Shown: positions 30,419 to 40,088, numbered from the stretch's first letter. The stretch is 64,000 nt of DNA from Symbiodinium sp. CCMP2592 (GCA_905221615.1 CAJNDT010002857.1:1-64000); one strand, 5' to 3'. Numbers and translations: made by a program. Notes: generated by a model not told the origin, from the sequence alone.

Positions 30419-30886
30419 ATGGCGGGGCCAGGCGCAAGCTCCGAGTTTCCGGCTGCGGCTGTGGAGGTGGAAGAGCCAACAGCTGTGGCTGTGGGGCCAG
30501 CTGTGCCTGTGGAGGTGACGGGGCCAGCTCCGAAGCCAGCTGCGAAGCCAAGTCCGACCAAACGCAAAAGGGAGGCAGACTCAGACGACGGGGAAAGCCT
30601 CAGGGTGGCCCTGCGGCGCTTGGACAACTTCTCCGCACAGGATGCCTCCTGCAGCTCCACCGAAACAGAAGATGACGTGGTGCCACCCGGACCGCTGCAG
30701 CTGTTGCACATGATCGAGAACTTGAGCTGCGAGATGGACTACATGAAGTCCAAATCGCGATGTCAGACGGAGTGCTTGCAGCGCCAAGTCGACTTCCTCA
30801 AGAACGCGTTGAAAGAGCTGTCTACCAGCATGACCAATTTTGCCCAGATCAATTGCGATATGGTCCAGGCCATGTTGGGCAGCTGA
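30419..30886 (+). CDS. Short Pro/Ala-rich protein with C-terminal coiled coil
   Basis: An intact ORF of 155 residues between hairpins. The N-terminus is Ala/Val/Pro-rich (VEVEEPTAVAVGPAVPVEV), followed by a nuclear-localisation-like TKRKREADSDDGES. The C-terminus is heptad-like (LQRQVDFLKNALKELSTSM) and ends AMLGS. The acidic-basic-coiled-coil layout suggests a small nuclear or assembly protein; I do not recognise the family. There are no introns, and the frame is clean, unlike its neighbours. Confidence 0.5.
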   Translation: MAGPGASSEFPAAAVEVEEPTAVAVGPAVPVEVTGPAPKPAAKPSPTKRKREADSDDGESLRVALRRLDNFSAQDASCSSTETEDDVVPPGPLQLLHMIENLSCEMDYMKSKSRCQTECLQRQVDFLKNALKELSTSMTNFAQINCDMVQAMLGS

Positions 30887-30912
30887 AGGGCTCAGCGGCT
30901 TAGCCCGTGTGG

Positions 30913-30931
30913 TGCAGAGGCTTCGCCCTGG
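30913..30931 (+). repeat. GGCTTCGCC hairpin after the 30419 gene
   Basis: CAG-A-GGCTTCGCC-CTG (core 30919-30927), 29 nt after the stop codon. Only three flanking pairs, so the weakest of the set. Confidence 0.4.
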
Positions 30932-31665
30932 AAGGGCACGTCTTTTGGAGAAAAAAAAGCTTGGGTTCGGCACGCTTTTGGCAGCACGACTTCATGATAT
31001 ATAGAGAGGCACTATGTAATAAGTAATATTGCTGTTGCTGCTGCTATATAGTACTAGTAACAAGTACTAGTGCTCGTACTACTACTCCTACTCCTACTCC
31101 TACTTTTGCTACTGCTAGTGCTGCTACGACAGCAACAACAACCACAACAGCAACAACAACAACAACTACTACTACTACTACTACCTTTACTACTACTACA
31201 TATAACTAGAACTATAGAACGACAACTACTACTTTTTGAATGTTAAACGTTGAATTATACATATATATATATATAGAACTGCTATACTTTGCTGCTAATG
31301 TGTGTGTATATATATATATGCCATATAAATATGTGCAAGCATAACCCGAAAAGCTTTAAACCCTTGACTCCTTGACTGAGTCACAAAAAACCGTGAGGAT
31401 TAAAATCAGTAGCCCCCAAGCCCTATATAAACCGTGAACACTTGTCCTTTATATATCCATGTGTATAACACCCAAAGGCCTCAACCCTGAAAGCCTTGTC
31501 TTATATCTATGTATACAACCCCCCGAAGCCCTAAATCTAAAAACTTGGGTTTCTTCTCATGTGCAGAGTGGCATCGGCGTTTCTCCTCAAGCTCCTTTGC
31601 CTGAGGCTCGCCCTGGCTCCCGTGTGCCCGAGGCATAGACCCGGGCTTTCTTTTCAGAGGCGGGC
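30932..31665. other. Non-coding: trinucleotide and TA microsatellites, CCCTAAA-like words
   Basis: TAC/CTA/ACA trinucleotide runs at about 31075-31200 and TA runs near 31260-31320. A weak hairpin, CCTCA...TGAGG with AGCTCCTTTGCC between (31585-31606), lies upstream of the next ORF and may be a decayed member of the hairpin set. Confidence 0.6.
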
Positions 31666-32322
31666 ATGGCGGGCATGCACATGCTCGTTGTGCACCGCCT
31701 TGAGCGCCGCCTTCGCCTCTTGGACATCAACCAGTTGGTTGATGGCCTGGACCGTCTGCATGGGGCGGGATACCAGGTCATAGACCTGGGGCATTCCGCT
31801 TTTCATGCGGATGAGCTCCGCCCATGCCCGCGATGCCCACGGTTCGGGCTTGGCCACAAGATCGCGGCGGCGACGCTCCGGCTGGCAGTGCCTGGTTGGT
31901 TGGCGAGGACAATCCCTTCCAACGAAGAGAAGGCCCACAAGGTGTATGAAGCAATGGTTGCTTTCACCTGGGTCGCGGAGGGATATGTCATGCAAGGATT
32001 CAGCGAACACAACTCGCGGATTCTTCTTGCCATGTCCCGCGACCTCTCGGAGCTGCCGTATCTGCCACCTTTGGCTTGGACACTCGAAGGCTTGGTGGAG
32101 AAGCTGACACCGCTGCAACCTCCGGTCCCTCCAGCCCTGGTGCTTTTTGCAGCTCCTGCAGAAGCCGAACGGGTTCCAGAGTTAAGCCCAGAACCCGCAC
32201 TGCAGGACCAAGGGCAGGAGGACCAAGGGCCGGAAGAGCCCGCAAACCCAGCAGCTGCTCTGCAGGACCAAGGCCTGCAGCACCAAGGGCCGCAAGAGCT
32301 TTTCCTCAACGAGCTGGACTGA
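31666..32322 (+). CDS. ORF with QDQG repeats at its C-terminus, unrecognised
   Basis: The ATG at 31666 gives 218 residues. The N-terminal part (LERRLRLLDINQLVDGLDRL) and centre (EEKAHKVYEAMVAFTWVAEG) look protein-like. The end repeats ALQDQGQEDQGPEEP and ALQDQGLQHQGPQE. There is no known domain. It is followed within 15-40 nt by two hairpins. Long antisense frames exist, but the hairpin orientation and the neighbours favour the plus strand. Confidence 0.4.
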   Translation: MAGMHMLVVHRLERRLRLLDINQLVDGLDRLHGAGYQVIDLGHSAFHADELRPCPRCPRFGLGHKIAAATLRLAVPGWLARTIPSNEEKAHKVYEAMVAFTWVAEGYVMQGFSEHNSRILLAMSRDLSELPYLPPLAWTLEGLVEKLTPLQPPVPPALVLFAAPAEAERVPELSPEPALQDQGQEDQGPEEPANPAAALQDQGLQHQGPQELFLNELD

Positions 32323-32336
32323 GCAGGCTACGGGTT

Positions 32337-32393
32337 TGCAAGGCTCTGCCTGCAGTAGTTTGGCATGCTGCAAGGCTTCGCCTGCAGCATGCC
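32337..32393 (+). repeat. Two GGCT(C/T)(T/C)GCC hairpins after the 31666 gene
   Basis: 32337-32354: TGCA / TGCA around AGGCTCTGCC. 32362-32393: perfect 11-bp arms GGCATGCTGCA / TGCAGCATGCC around A-GGCTTCGCC (core 32374-32382). This second one is among the strongest hairpins of the set. Confidence 0.85.
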
Positions 32394-32520
32394 CGGAATA
32401 GGAATCTGCGTAGAGCCAGATCCCAGAAATCGGACCCTTAATGGGTTCCAGTTAATGCAAGACAAAGTCTTGCATACAAATCGCGGCAGCACTGCAGAAA
32501 CTGGTTTCGCAGTTGATGGT

Positions 32521-33198
32521 TGAAGCCTTGGACACTGTAGCCTCTGTAGACAGGCATGTGGTTATGCTGAAAAAATGCAAAGCGCAACCGGTTGCACTAT
32601 GTATTTTGCTACGAAATCAATAGCTTAGAGACACATTGACTTTTCCCAGGTAATTTGTTGAAGCCTTGGACACTGTAGCCTCTGTAGACAGACATGTGGT
32701 TATGCTGAAAAAATGCAAAGCGCAACCGGTTGCACTATGTATTTTGCTACGAAATCAATAGCTTAGAGACACATTGACTTTTCCCAGGTAATTTGTTGAA
32801 GCCTTGGACACTGTAGCCTCTGTAGACAGGCATGTGGTTATGCTGAAAAAATGCAAAGCGCAACCGGTTGCACTATGTATTTTGCTACGAAATCAATAGC
32901 TTAGAGACACATTGACTTTTCCCAGGTAATTTGTTGAAGCCTTGGACACTGTAGCCTCTGTAGACAGGCATGTGGTTATGCTGAAAAAATGCAAAGCGCA
33001 ACCGGTTGCACTATGTATTTTGCTACGAAATCAATAGCTTAGAGACACATTGACTTTTCCCAGGTAATTTGTTGAAGCCTTGGACACTGTATGTAGACAG
33101 TTATGCTGAAAAAATGCAAAGCGCAACCGGTTGCACTATGTATTTTGCTACGAAATCAATAGCTTAGAGATACATTGACTTTTCCCAGGTAATTTGTT
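32521..33198. repeat. 138-bp tandem repeat, four full copies plus a shortened fifth
   Basis: TGAAGCCTTGGACACTG recurs at 32521, 32659, 32797, 32935 and 33073, exactly 138 bp apart and almost identical. The fifth copy lacks about 12 bp. Each unit contains the palindrome GCAACCGGTTGC and ends TTTTCCCAGGTAATTTG, which looks like joined acceptor and donor splice sites. It is followed by a CAG run. Confidence 0.97.
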
Positions 33199-33313
33199 GC
33201 TTCTGCTGCACCAGCAGCAGCAGCAGCAACCAATGTCATGCATAAACTATAATTGTCAGGAAGCCACAGCATGGTGTGATGCAACCGTTGGCTCAAAGTG
33301 GGGTTTTGCTCTC

Positions 33314-33340
33314 GCTGCATGAAGGCATCGCCTCATCAGC
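33314..33340 (+). repeat. GGCATCGCC hairpin 20 bases before the ATG at 33361
   Basis: GCTG-(C)-ATGA / TCAT-CAGC, eight pairs with one bulged C, around AGGCATCGCC. Confidence 0.8.
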
Positions 33341-33360
33341 CGTGGATCGGTGCTCCATCC

Positions 33361-34840
33361 ATGGCCGAAAAGCATGTGCGAGACATGCTGGAGTTGCTGG
33401 AGTTTGTGGCGATGCTCCGGAAATCGCCTGGCATGGACGAGGGCCGTGCAGAGAAGATAGAAAAGAAACTGCTGCAGCAGCTGGAGGAGCTGCCTGGAGC
33501 GGTGAGCTTTCAAGAAGCCACACGTGCCATGGAGAAGGTGTCCGCGGCAGATGTGCCGGATGGCTTTAAGCAGGACATCGTGCGATGTTTGGAGGAGAAA
33601 ATCGAGGCGACGGGTTCCGCCGAGAGTTCCGCCACCACGCGGGAGCTCAAGGGCAACCAAAAGATGCAACAGCATCGTTTTTTCTACAACTTCCTGGTGC
33701 AAGCGGAGTGGGATGCCATCATGAACACGAGAGCCTCCGCGAGGAGCAAGCAAAGGGTGGTGGCCAACAGGCTACAGCTCCTGGGCTTGGTCTATCCGAG
33801 GGAGGCAATCTTCAAGCAGGCCACTGCCATCTTGCTGCTTGGCAGCCACTATGGTCCTCCGGAGCATCTGAATGTGAATTTTGTTACGGCCTTAGACCTG
33901 CTGCAGGAGCTGAAGGACCTGTGCAGGTCTTCGTTCGACAAGTCCAAGTTCAGTGGACTGAAGGACTACCCGGAGAGTGCGAGAGATCTCCCGAGTGATA
34001 TCTTCAGGGCGGCCTACGGGGAACAAGCGCCGGCAGCTTGTCCCATGGACTTGCCGGCCTTGCACGGGCTTACCCAAGCCCTTGCTGCGAGGAGCACGCA
34101 CAACAGTGTGCAGCAAAAGGGCTTTGGGCAGCAGCTCGGCAAAAAGGACAGGTGCCTTCAGGAGAACATGCACGGTGCCCTGTTAGGGCACCTTGGCAAC
34201 CTTTTGATGAATGCCATGGAAGGGAACGGCGTCCCTGGCCTGCGAAATTTCGCTATGACGAAGAAGCGGAAGATGTTGGAGGACGGAGAAGCCTCCGTGC
34301 CGCTTCAGCTCCAGCTCCCAAGCAAGAAGCTGGCTTTGAAAGACAAGGAGGAGGTGGCGGAGAAGGACGAGGAACAGCAAGCAGAGGACTTGGAGGAGGA
34401 CGTACAGGAGCATGAAGAGGCTTCGCCCTTCAAAAAAACGCCTGCCGAGCCTAAGAAGGCCCGGCGCAGTGTCGACGAGATGGTCTCCAAACTCCAGGAC
34501 CAGCTCGCGGCCAACCAAGCCGTCGAAGCCGGCGAAGGGCACACCTGCCAAAACAAAGCCTGCCGGAGGAAAGGGCGCAGGCCAGGCAGCTGCAGCTGCA
34601 GCCCAGGGGAAAGGCAAAGGCAAGGGCAAGGGCAAGAAGGTGCTGACAGCTTTGCCCAAGTACCCGGGCACGGCAAAGAAGCCGCCGGTGTGGTTGCAGA
34701 CCTGCAAGATCTACACGGATACGACCACGAATGCGTGGAGGGTCCAGATCTGGGGCGACAAGAAGGACAAATCGTTCAAGTTTTCGGACAACCCAAAAGC
34801 TTCTTGGCAGCGGCTCAGCGCCTACGCAAGCGAGCTCTAG
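33361..34840 (+). CDS. Helical protein with KGKGKGK linker and small C-terminal domain; one frame change
   Basis: From the ATG at 33361 about 390 residues are open: MAEKHVRDMLELLEFV, EEKIEATGSAESS, HRFFYNFLVQAEWDAIM, then an acidic/basic stretch (KDKEEVAEKDEEQQAED). Near 34500-34525 the coding sense moves one base (KPAKGTPAKTKPAGGKG, KGKGKGKGKKV). The protein then ends with a compact domain, KIYTDTTTNAWRVQIWGDK and SWQRLSAYASEL, stop at 34838-34840. A similar 'basic linker then WRV...aromatic' ending is, to my knowledge, common in Symbiodiniaceae proteins, but its function is unknown to me. Hairpins lie before, inside and directly after the gene. Confidence 0.55.
34413..34432 (+). repeat. GGCTTCGCC hairpin inside the coding sequence
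   Basis: TGAAG / CTTCA around A-GGCTTCGCC (core 34419-34427). It is read in frame as Glu-Glu-Ala-Ser-Pro-Phe in the 33361 gene. Confidence 0.65.
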
Positions 34841-34864
34841 ATGTCAGTGGCCTCGCCCTGCATC
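34840..34864 (+). repeat. GGCCTCGCC hairpin starting on the stop codon of the 33361 gene
   Basis: GATG-(T)-CAG / CTG-CATC around T-GGCCTCGCC. The left arm begins with the last base of the TAG. Confidence 0.7.
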
Positions 34865-35404
34865 TTGCATGTAGGTCTACCGGCGGCCTCTCCCTGTGCG
34901 TGCGCTTCCGCATTTGGCAGTGGCTTCGCTCGGCATTCTTTAAAGAGCATGTGCGACGGGGAACGGCACGCAGAAGAAAAAAGATTGTAGCACGGAGTTG
35001 GTTTAACCCCCAGCCCTAAATGCATGTTCAACCCTGTACATAATCTGTTACAGGCTTTCCCTGCGTGGCCCTTTGGATTTTGGCATTCTGAACCCTGTTT
35101 TTTTCACCTCTACATAATTTTTTGGACCGCCGCAATACCTCAAAATGCTTTTCTCGTGATGAATTTTTGCACCCCTCATGATCGCAAAATGGTGCTCGCC
35201 AAACGCATTTTCTGACCACCTATATACCTCAAAATGGTTTTCTCGTGACGAGTTTTTGCGACCCTCATGATCCCAAAATGGTGCTCACCAAACCCATTTT
35301 CTGACCGCCTATATACCTCAAAATGATCTTCTCGTAACGAGTTTTTGCACCCCTCATGATCGCAAAATGGTGCTCGCTAAACCCCGAAATGTGTGCTCGC
35401 TAAA
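34865..35404. repeat. Non-coding with an 89-bp tandem repeat (three copies)
   Basis: ACCTCAAAATG begins units at about 35137, 35226 and 35315. Each unit continues TTTTCTCGTGACGAGTTTT-like and CTCATGATCGCAAAATGG-like sequence. Copies differ by several substitutions. Confidence 0.85.
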
Positions 35405-35546
35405 TCCCCAATTTCGGAGTTATAAGTCACTTACAAGTCCGACTTATAAGTCCACCAAAACTCCACTTATAAGTCCGAGATAACTCGACTTAACAAGTCC
35501 AGTATATCTCGAGTTTTAACTGACCAAAGCAAGAAACCCACCAAAG
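35405..35546 (-). repeat. Right inverted repeat of the 23.77-35.55 kb segment
   Basis: It reads TCGGAGTTATAA at the inner end and AAACCCACCAAAG at the outer end, the reverse complement of the left arm's terminal blocks. Internal ACTTATAAGTCC words are palindromic. Confidence 0.6.
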
Positions 35547-36305
35547 TTCCCCACCTGGTGCCAGACGACATCGAGAAGAGAGGCGAGCAGGATGCACTGC
35601 CGCGAGTGGGCGATGTGCCGGAGCAGCCGAAAAAAAAACCGAAGGCGGCTGCCAAAGCGAGGCCCGTGGCGGACTTCATCCTGCCGTCTGTGCGAGTGAA
35701 GTATGCCAGCCAGGGGTCGAAGTCACCGGTCCTCAAGCTGGAATGCAAAGAGGACCGCTTCGGTCCTTCGATGGGCCCATGGAGGCAGAAGCTGCAGTTC
35801 GTCTCGAAGGAGGACGCACCATTGGGAACGGTTGAGGCCTCCCACGTGATGCAGACAATGGCTCGTGCTACGAGAAGATGAATCTCAATGGTGCCGAAAT
35901 CGACTTCAGGCGATGCAGGGACAGCTTGCTGAAGCACGCCGACGCTGTGAACCACGACTGGGGGAAGAAGCCGATGTCTTGGGAGTATGTGAACCAGCAG
36001 AAGCTGGATGGCTTTCCGCTGGCGAGGCTTGGTCGCAGGGTATTGTTTTTGGTTTGGAGTTATTCGGCTATCGGTTTGGGGTTTGTAATATATTCAGGTT
36101 TTGGGACCGAGCAGCGATAAGGCCTTCGCAGCGGGCCGGAGCAGCCGCCAAGGAGGATGACGAGGACGACGGCGAGGAGGACGGCGAAGAGGAGGAAGAG
36201 AATGCTATGGATCCGACAGTGGAAGGCTCCCTACCACGTGATCATAATCGTAGCAATTTAAGTAATCTAGGTACAGACTGGAATATACTAAACCGCAAGC
36301 CCTGA
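35547..36305 (+). CDS. Short basic/acidic protein exons, unrecognised; possible 3' part of the 23245 gene
   Basis: An open frame after the right inverted repeat reads PHLVPDDIEKRGEQDALPR, KKKPKAAAKARPVADFIL and SPVLKLECKEDRFGPSM. Near 35850 the sense moves one base (CYEKMNLNGAEIDFRRC, HDWGKKPMSWEYVNQQ) until about 36035. After an apparent intron ending CAG near 36095, an acidic tail follows (AAAKEDDEDDGEEDGEE). It resembles the charged style of 23245-23768 and could be its continuation. No ATG is seen at the left end. Confidence 0.4.
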
Positions 36306-38315
36306 CTCTAACCACAACCATCAAAACCCAATCCTAAGCAAAGCTCTTTGCCACCTCAGGTGGCTTCGAGCGGCTGGGCTCCGCGGCCACTGATCTTTTG
36401 ACGAACAACGGAGATGATCTACACTAGGCACATGCAGAAGTTTTCTTGTGTTGGTTCTGTGCTGTATATGTCGAGGCTCGATATATAAGCTGGATATCAC
36501 CGGAGGTCCTCCAAGAACCATCTGCCACATCCTCGAAACCTCAGATGTGCTCCGGTGCAATCGACCCCTGGATGTATACCCAGTCGCACGAACTTTTGCT
36601 AGGAGCCCTAATTCCCAAGTACCCAGCAGCTTCAAACCCTGAGCCCAATCGAACGCAGGCTGTGAGCACGGCTTTCCAGGAGGCTTTCAGGAGTGAGCTC
36701 TATAATCCCTAGCGAAATTGATGTCACTGGGGTATGATATAATTGGTAGAATAGGTGCAGGATGGGTGAGGTATCATTTCGTGGGCCCCGTCGTGCCTGC
36801 TATGCTAATATTGAGCAGTGCCTGGTACTAGGCAACCCCGAGACCCCAAGCCCAAAGCCTGCACCCTAAACCCGCAACATTATGGAGCCTACTTATGTAT
36901 GTAAGAAGTAGATCTGAATCAAGCGGCCAAACCTTCAAAGACCTATCAAAGCACCTTGTGAGCTCAACTCCTCAGAGAGCACTCTGTGTGTTCCCGCTAT
37001 CGTAGCAAACCCGAAAGACCGTTCAAACAGTTCAAAAGCCCGTAATACTATAGCAAACCCAAGTCCCGTGATCCCATTTGGAGAGATTTCGACAGCAGCC
37101 TTTCTTTCAAAAGGCAGCAGCATGTACAGCTACGCAGCCGGTGCAGGGTTTCCGTACACTATATGCATGTATTCAAGATAGTTCGGTCTGTATATATATA
37201 TAGGTAGTTACAGCGAAATACATACATATACATATCGATATCGATATATATATATATATATACGGATACATATTCGATGCAATCTTGCAGCTAGCTGTGC
37301 ATATTATAATCGAGGAACGATTACTGACCGGGGTTGTAAAATACTCTTCCACATCGCAGTATAAGCCTAGGAACAATAGCCCTGAAGTCCTTGGTTTCTA
37401 CGCACCCATCCCGACCGCTTGCAACTTAGTGCTTTATTGCTTTTGTGGAATTTGGAACAACCCGTTACCCCAGCAACCTGAAACTTAGCTAGGATTCAGG
37501 TGGAGGGTTCTTGGCTTTGGGGGTGTGTAGATAGGAGTAATCTCTTCTGGCATTGCTTGTTGTTCCCGCCAGCTTAAGTAAGGACTATATAATAGGGCTT
37601 CGGAATTGAGGGCTTCGGCGACTTGGGGTTTCTAGGGCCGAGGCTTTTGATCTTAGCAGCACCGTTTGCTTCCGCTGCTGGCGATCGCCCTCGAGATCTG
37701 TTTTTTTTAATGGAGCACCACTGAGCTGTGCTGAGCGGACCTGGTGTCGTGCCTACCACCATAGTCTGTACTTGTACCCCTAAACCGTAAACCCTATATG
37801 TATATTCCCGGACCCAACCCAATCAATAGCAGGACCCTTCTGTGCCTAGATTGCCGAAATGCCTGTCCGATCCTTCCTATGTTTGTGCCTCTAGACTCTA
37901 TAGCTACAACACTCAGTCATTATACATCTGTAGCCCGGCAGCCGCTGTGTGCACGCAGACACCTGGACCTCACCACAAGACTTCGAGCATCCTGCACGCC
38001 GGCCCCTGTTGCACATGGCCTAATTCCCTGTATACATCTGACATAGGTCTGTGCTTCTTATACTTGACGTCTAAATCCGTGTGTACCTAGGATAATACGA
38101 TGTAACTAAGTTACACACACATATATATATATATAGAGGGGGGCATGCACATTTCTCGCCGTGATGCAGATCATATGTTTGTAGGACTCGAGAACATGTG
38201 GCAGTACAGCCTGCCCCGACAAGCACGACACGAACTCACGGATAGAGACAATACATACTGCTGTGTGTGTATATACATATATATATATATACAGGCATAT
38301 ATATATATATATATA
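36306..38315. other. Non-coding AT-rich stretch with TA microsatellites
   Basis: A simple hairpin GCCACC-TCA-GGTGGC lies at about 36350-36364. TA-rich runs occur at 37188-37262 and 38120-38315, with scattered CCCTAAA words. No coding frame with motifs. Confidence 0.6.
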
Positions 38316-38431
38316 TTAGAAGCTGCCCCCACCCTGTAATAGTGACTATAAGGAATATATTCATATTATATTAGGGCCCTATTATATTCCTATTAGGCAA
38401 CTATTAATTACAGGGTGGTGGCAGCTTCTAA
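38316..38431. mobile_element. MITE-like foldback, 116 bp
   Basis: Terminal inverted repeats of about 25 bp starting TTAGAAGCTGCC and ending GGCAGCTTCTAA, with one mismatch. The centre is AT-rich (GGAATATATTCATATTAT...). The ends and the TA-rich flanks would fit a TA target duplication, but this cannot be proven in (TA)n surroundings. Confidence 0.65.
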
Positions 38432-38637
38432 CATATATACATCTTCCCAGCAGTCGTAGAATGAGCCGACGACCCATGGTATGCTATACTATTCAGGCTG
38501 CACGTGTTGGTGGTCCTAGTAATAAAGGGATTGTTGGTTTGCTGAGGCTTTATGTGTTGTTCAGGGGTTCCAGTCTTTGGCAGGGTTTGATGTGCCACAC
38601 ATAGTGTGGGGCTTGGGTTTTCGAGGTTCTACTTATT

Positions 38638-38765
38638 CAGACCCCCAAAACGATCCAAAAAGTAGATCGCTGATATGGTTCCTATAATATAATAGGACCC
38701 TTTAATTATAGTAGTATAGGATCCCAAATTAGGGGCTCTACTTTTTGGATCGTTTTGGGGGTCTG
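38638..38765. mobile_element. MITE-like foldback, 128 bp, with 29-bp perfect terminal inverted repeats
   Basis: The left end CAGACCCCCAAAACGATCC... (38638-38666) is the exact reverse complement of 38737-38765. The interior has CCTATAATATAATAGG. Termini are CAG...CTG. No clear target-site duplication was seen. Confidence 0.8.
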
Positions 38766-39065
38766 CGAGGGTTGGAAGGGTTCGATACCCTAGGGTTCTA
38801 CTTAGTATTCTTTAGGGCTCTATATATGTAATAAGTTCAGGCGAGGTTCCAGATTGGATGCATCGGGGCAGCCAGGCCAGGATCCAGTTCGAAGCAGCCG
38901 GTTGCTCGCATCCGTCCTCGATGCAAACCATAAGTCGTCGTGCAAAACAATAAAGCCGAGAACCGCCGAATCCGTGTTGTGTGGTCAGAAGCCCAAAACA
39001 CCAGGCAATGAGGTATCCCCGAAGAGGCATCATCGGTATCATGGATCATAGAGAGCCAGCGATCT

Positions 39066-39208
39066 TGATGAGCCGAAGTAGATCCCCGATGAGGTCCCCC
39101 GATGAGGTATACCCTAGTTGGGCACCAGCTGTCGTGCTCTGTAGAGAGCTACAGATAATGATGAGCCGAAGTAGATCCCCGATGAGGTCCCCGATGAGGT
39201 ACCAAGGC
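39066..39208. repeat. Duplicated ~92-bp unit
   Basis: GATGAGCCGAAGTAGATCCC followed by GATGAGGTCCCC is present at about 39068 and again at about 39160. Confidence 0.8.
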
Positions 39209-39282
39209 CCTGATTCCAAGCCACCCGCAACCCGAAATTTGATGGTGTGGTGATGATCAATTTAATAAAGAGACATGATTGA

Positions 39283-39895
39283 CGATCTGGATACGCAGTC
39301 AAATCTAGATACCTAGTGTGCTGGTTTCTGTCAATCTAAAGACTAGAAACTTACTTACCCAAATCTCCAGAACTCCTTCCCGTATAGGTTATGTATACCA
39401 ATGGAATTGTTTCGCCGAGTGGATGTGGATACGCAGTCGATTCTGGAACCTCTAGTCGTGTTTGGGATTGGTCAATCTAAAGACTAGAAACTCATCTCCC
39501 TAAGGCTCCGCACTGCTGTTTGTATTTCGGATCTAGATACGCATGGGTTTCTAGATCCTTCCGTTGCTGTGGTTTGTGTTAATCTAAAGACTAGAACTTA
39601 CCTTCCCCAAACTCCTGTACAATCTATATGGGTAACCCTAGCATAGTGGCACCTCCTAGATCTAGATACGCATGGGTTTCTAGATCCTTCCGTTGCTGTG
39701 GTTTGTGTTAATCTAAAGACTAGAAACTTACCTCCCCCAAACTCCTGTACAATCTATATGGGTAACCCCAGCATAGTGGCACCTGCTAGATCTAGATACG
39801 CATGGGTTTCTAGATCCTTCCGTTGCTGTGGTTTGTGTTAATCTAAAGACTAGAAACTTACTCCCCCAAACTCGTGTAATACTATATATATAGGT
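39283..39895. repeat. Tandem repeat, about five units of 107-141 bp (last three about 130 bp)
   Basis: AATCTAAAGACTAGAAAC recurs near 39333, 39474, 39581, 39710 and 39840, each preceded by GATCTAGATACGCATGGG-like sequence. The three rightmost copies are nearly identical. A TA microsatellite follows at 39915-39945. Confidence 0.9.
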
Positions 39896-39910
39896 TTATG
39901 GGTATCCCTA

Positions 39911-39946
<36 letters not shown>

Positions 39947-40088
39947 TGGGCTTCATCGATATAGTACCCCTCCGGAGTTGAAGACCGCCGGCGGCTTTCG
40001 TGATCCACGCTCAAATGCAGGCGAAGGAGCTGCTGGCATTTTGCCGACGAGTAGCTCGATCGATAGCTGTAGGATCTCCGCAGACAAA

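Noticed and set aside
32521-33198. CRISPR-like array
   Set aside because: Units are contiguous 138-bp tandem copies without unique spacers, in a eukaryotic context.
33283-33297. Spliced-leader relict (GTTGGCTCAAAG) upstream of the 33361 gene
   Set aside because: Only nine contiguous bases match and the AAG acceptor end is altered; chance match is likely.
36350-36364. GCCACC-TCA-GGTGGC hairpin as a member of the GGCTTCGCC set
   Set aside because: The tip is TCA and GGCTTCG lies outside the stem, so it does not share the defining structure; it also lies outside the inverted-repeat segment.
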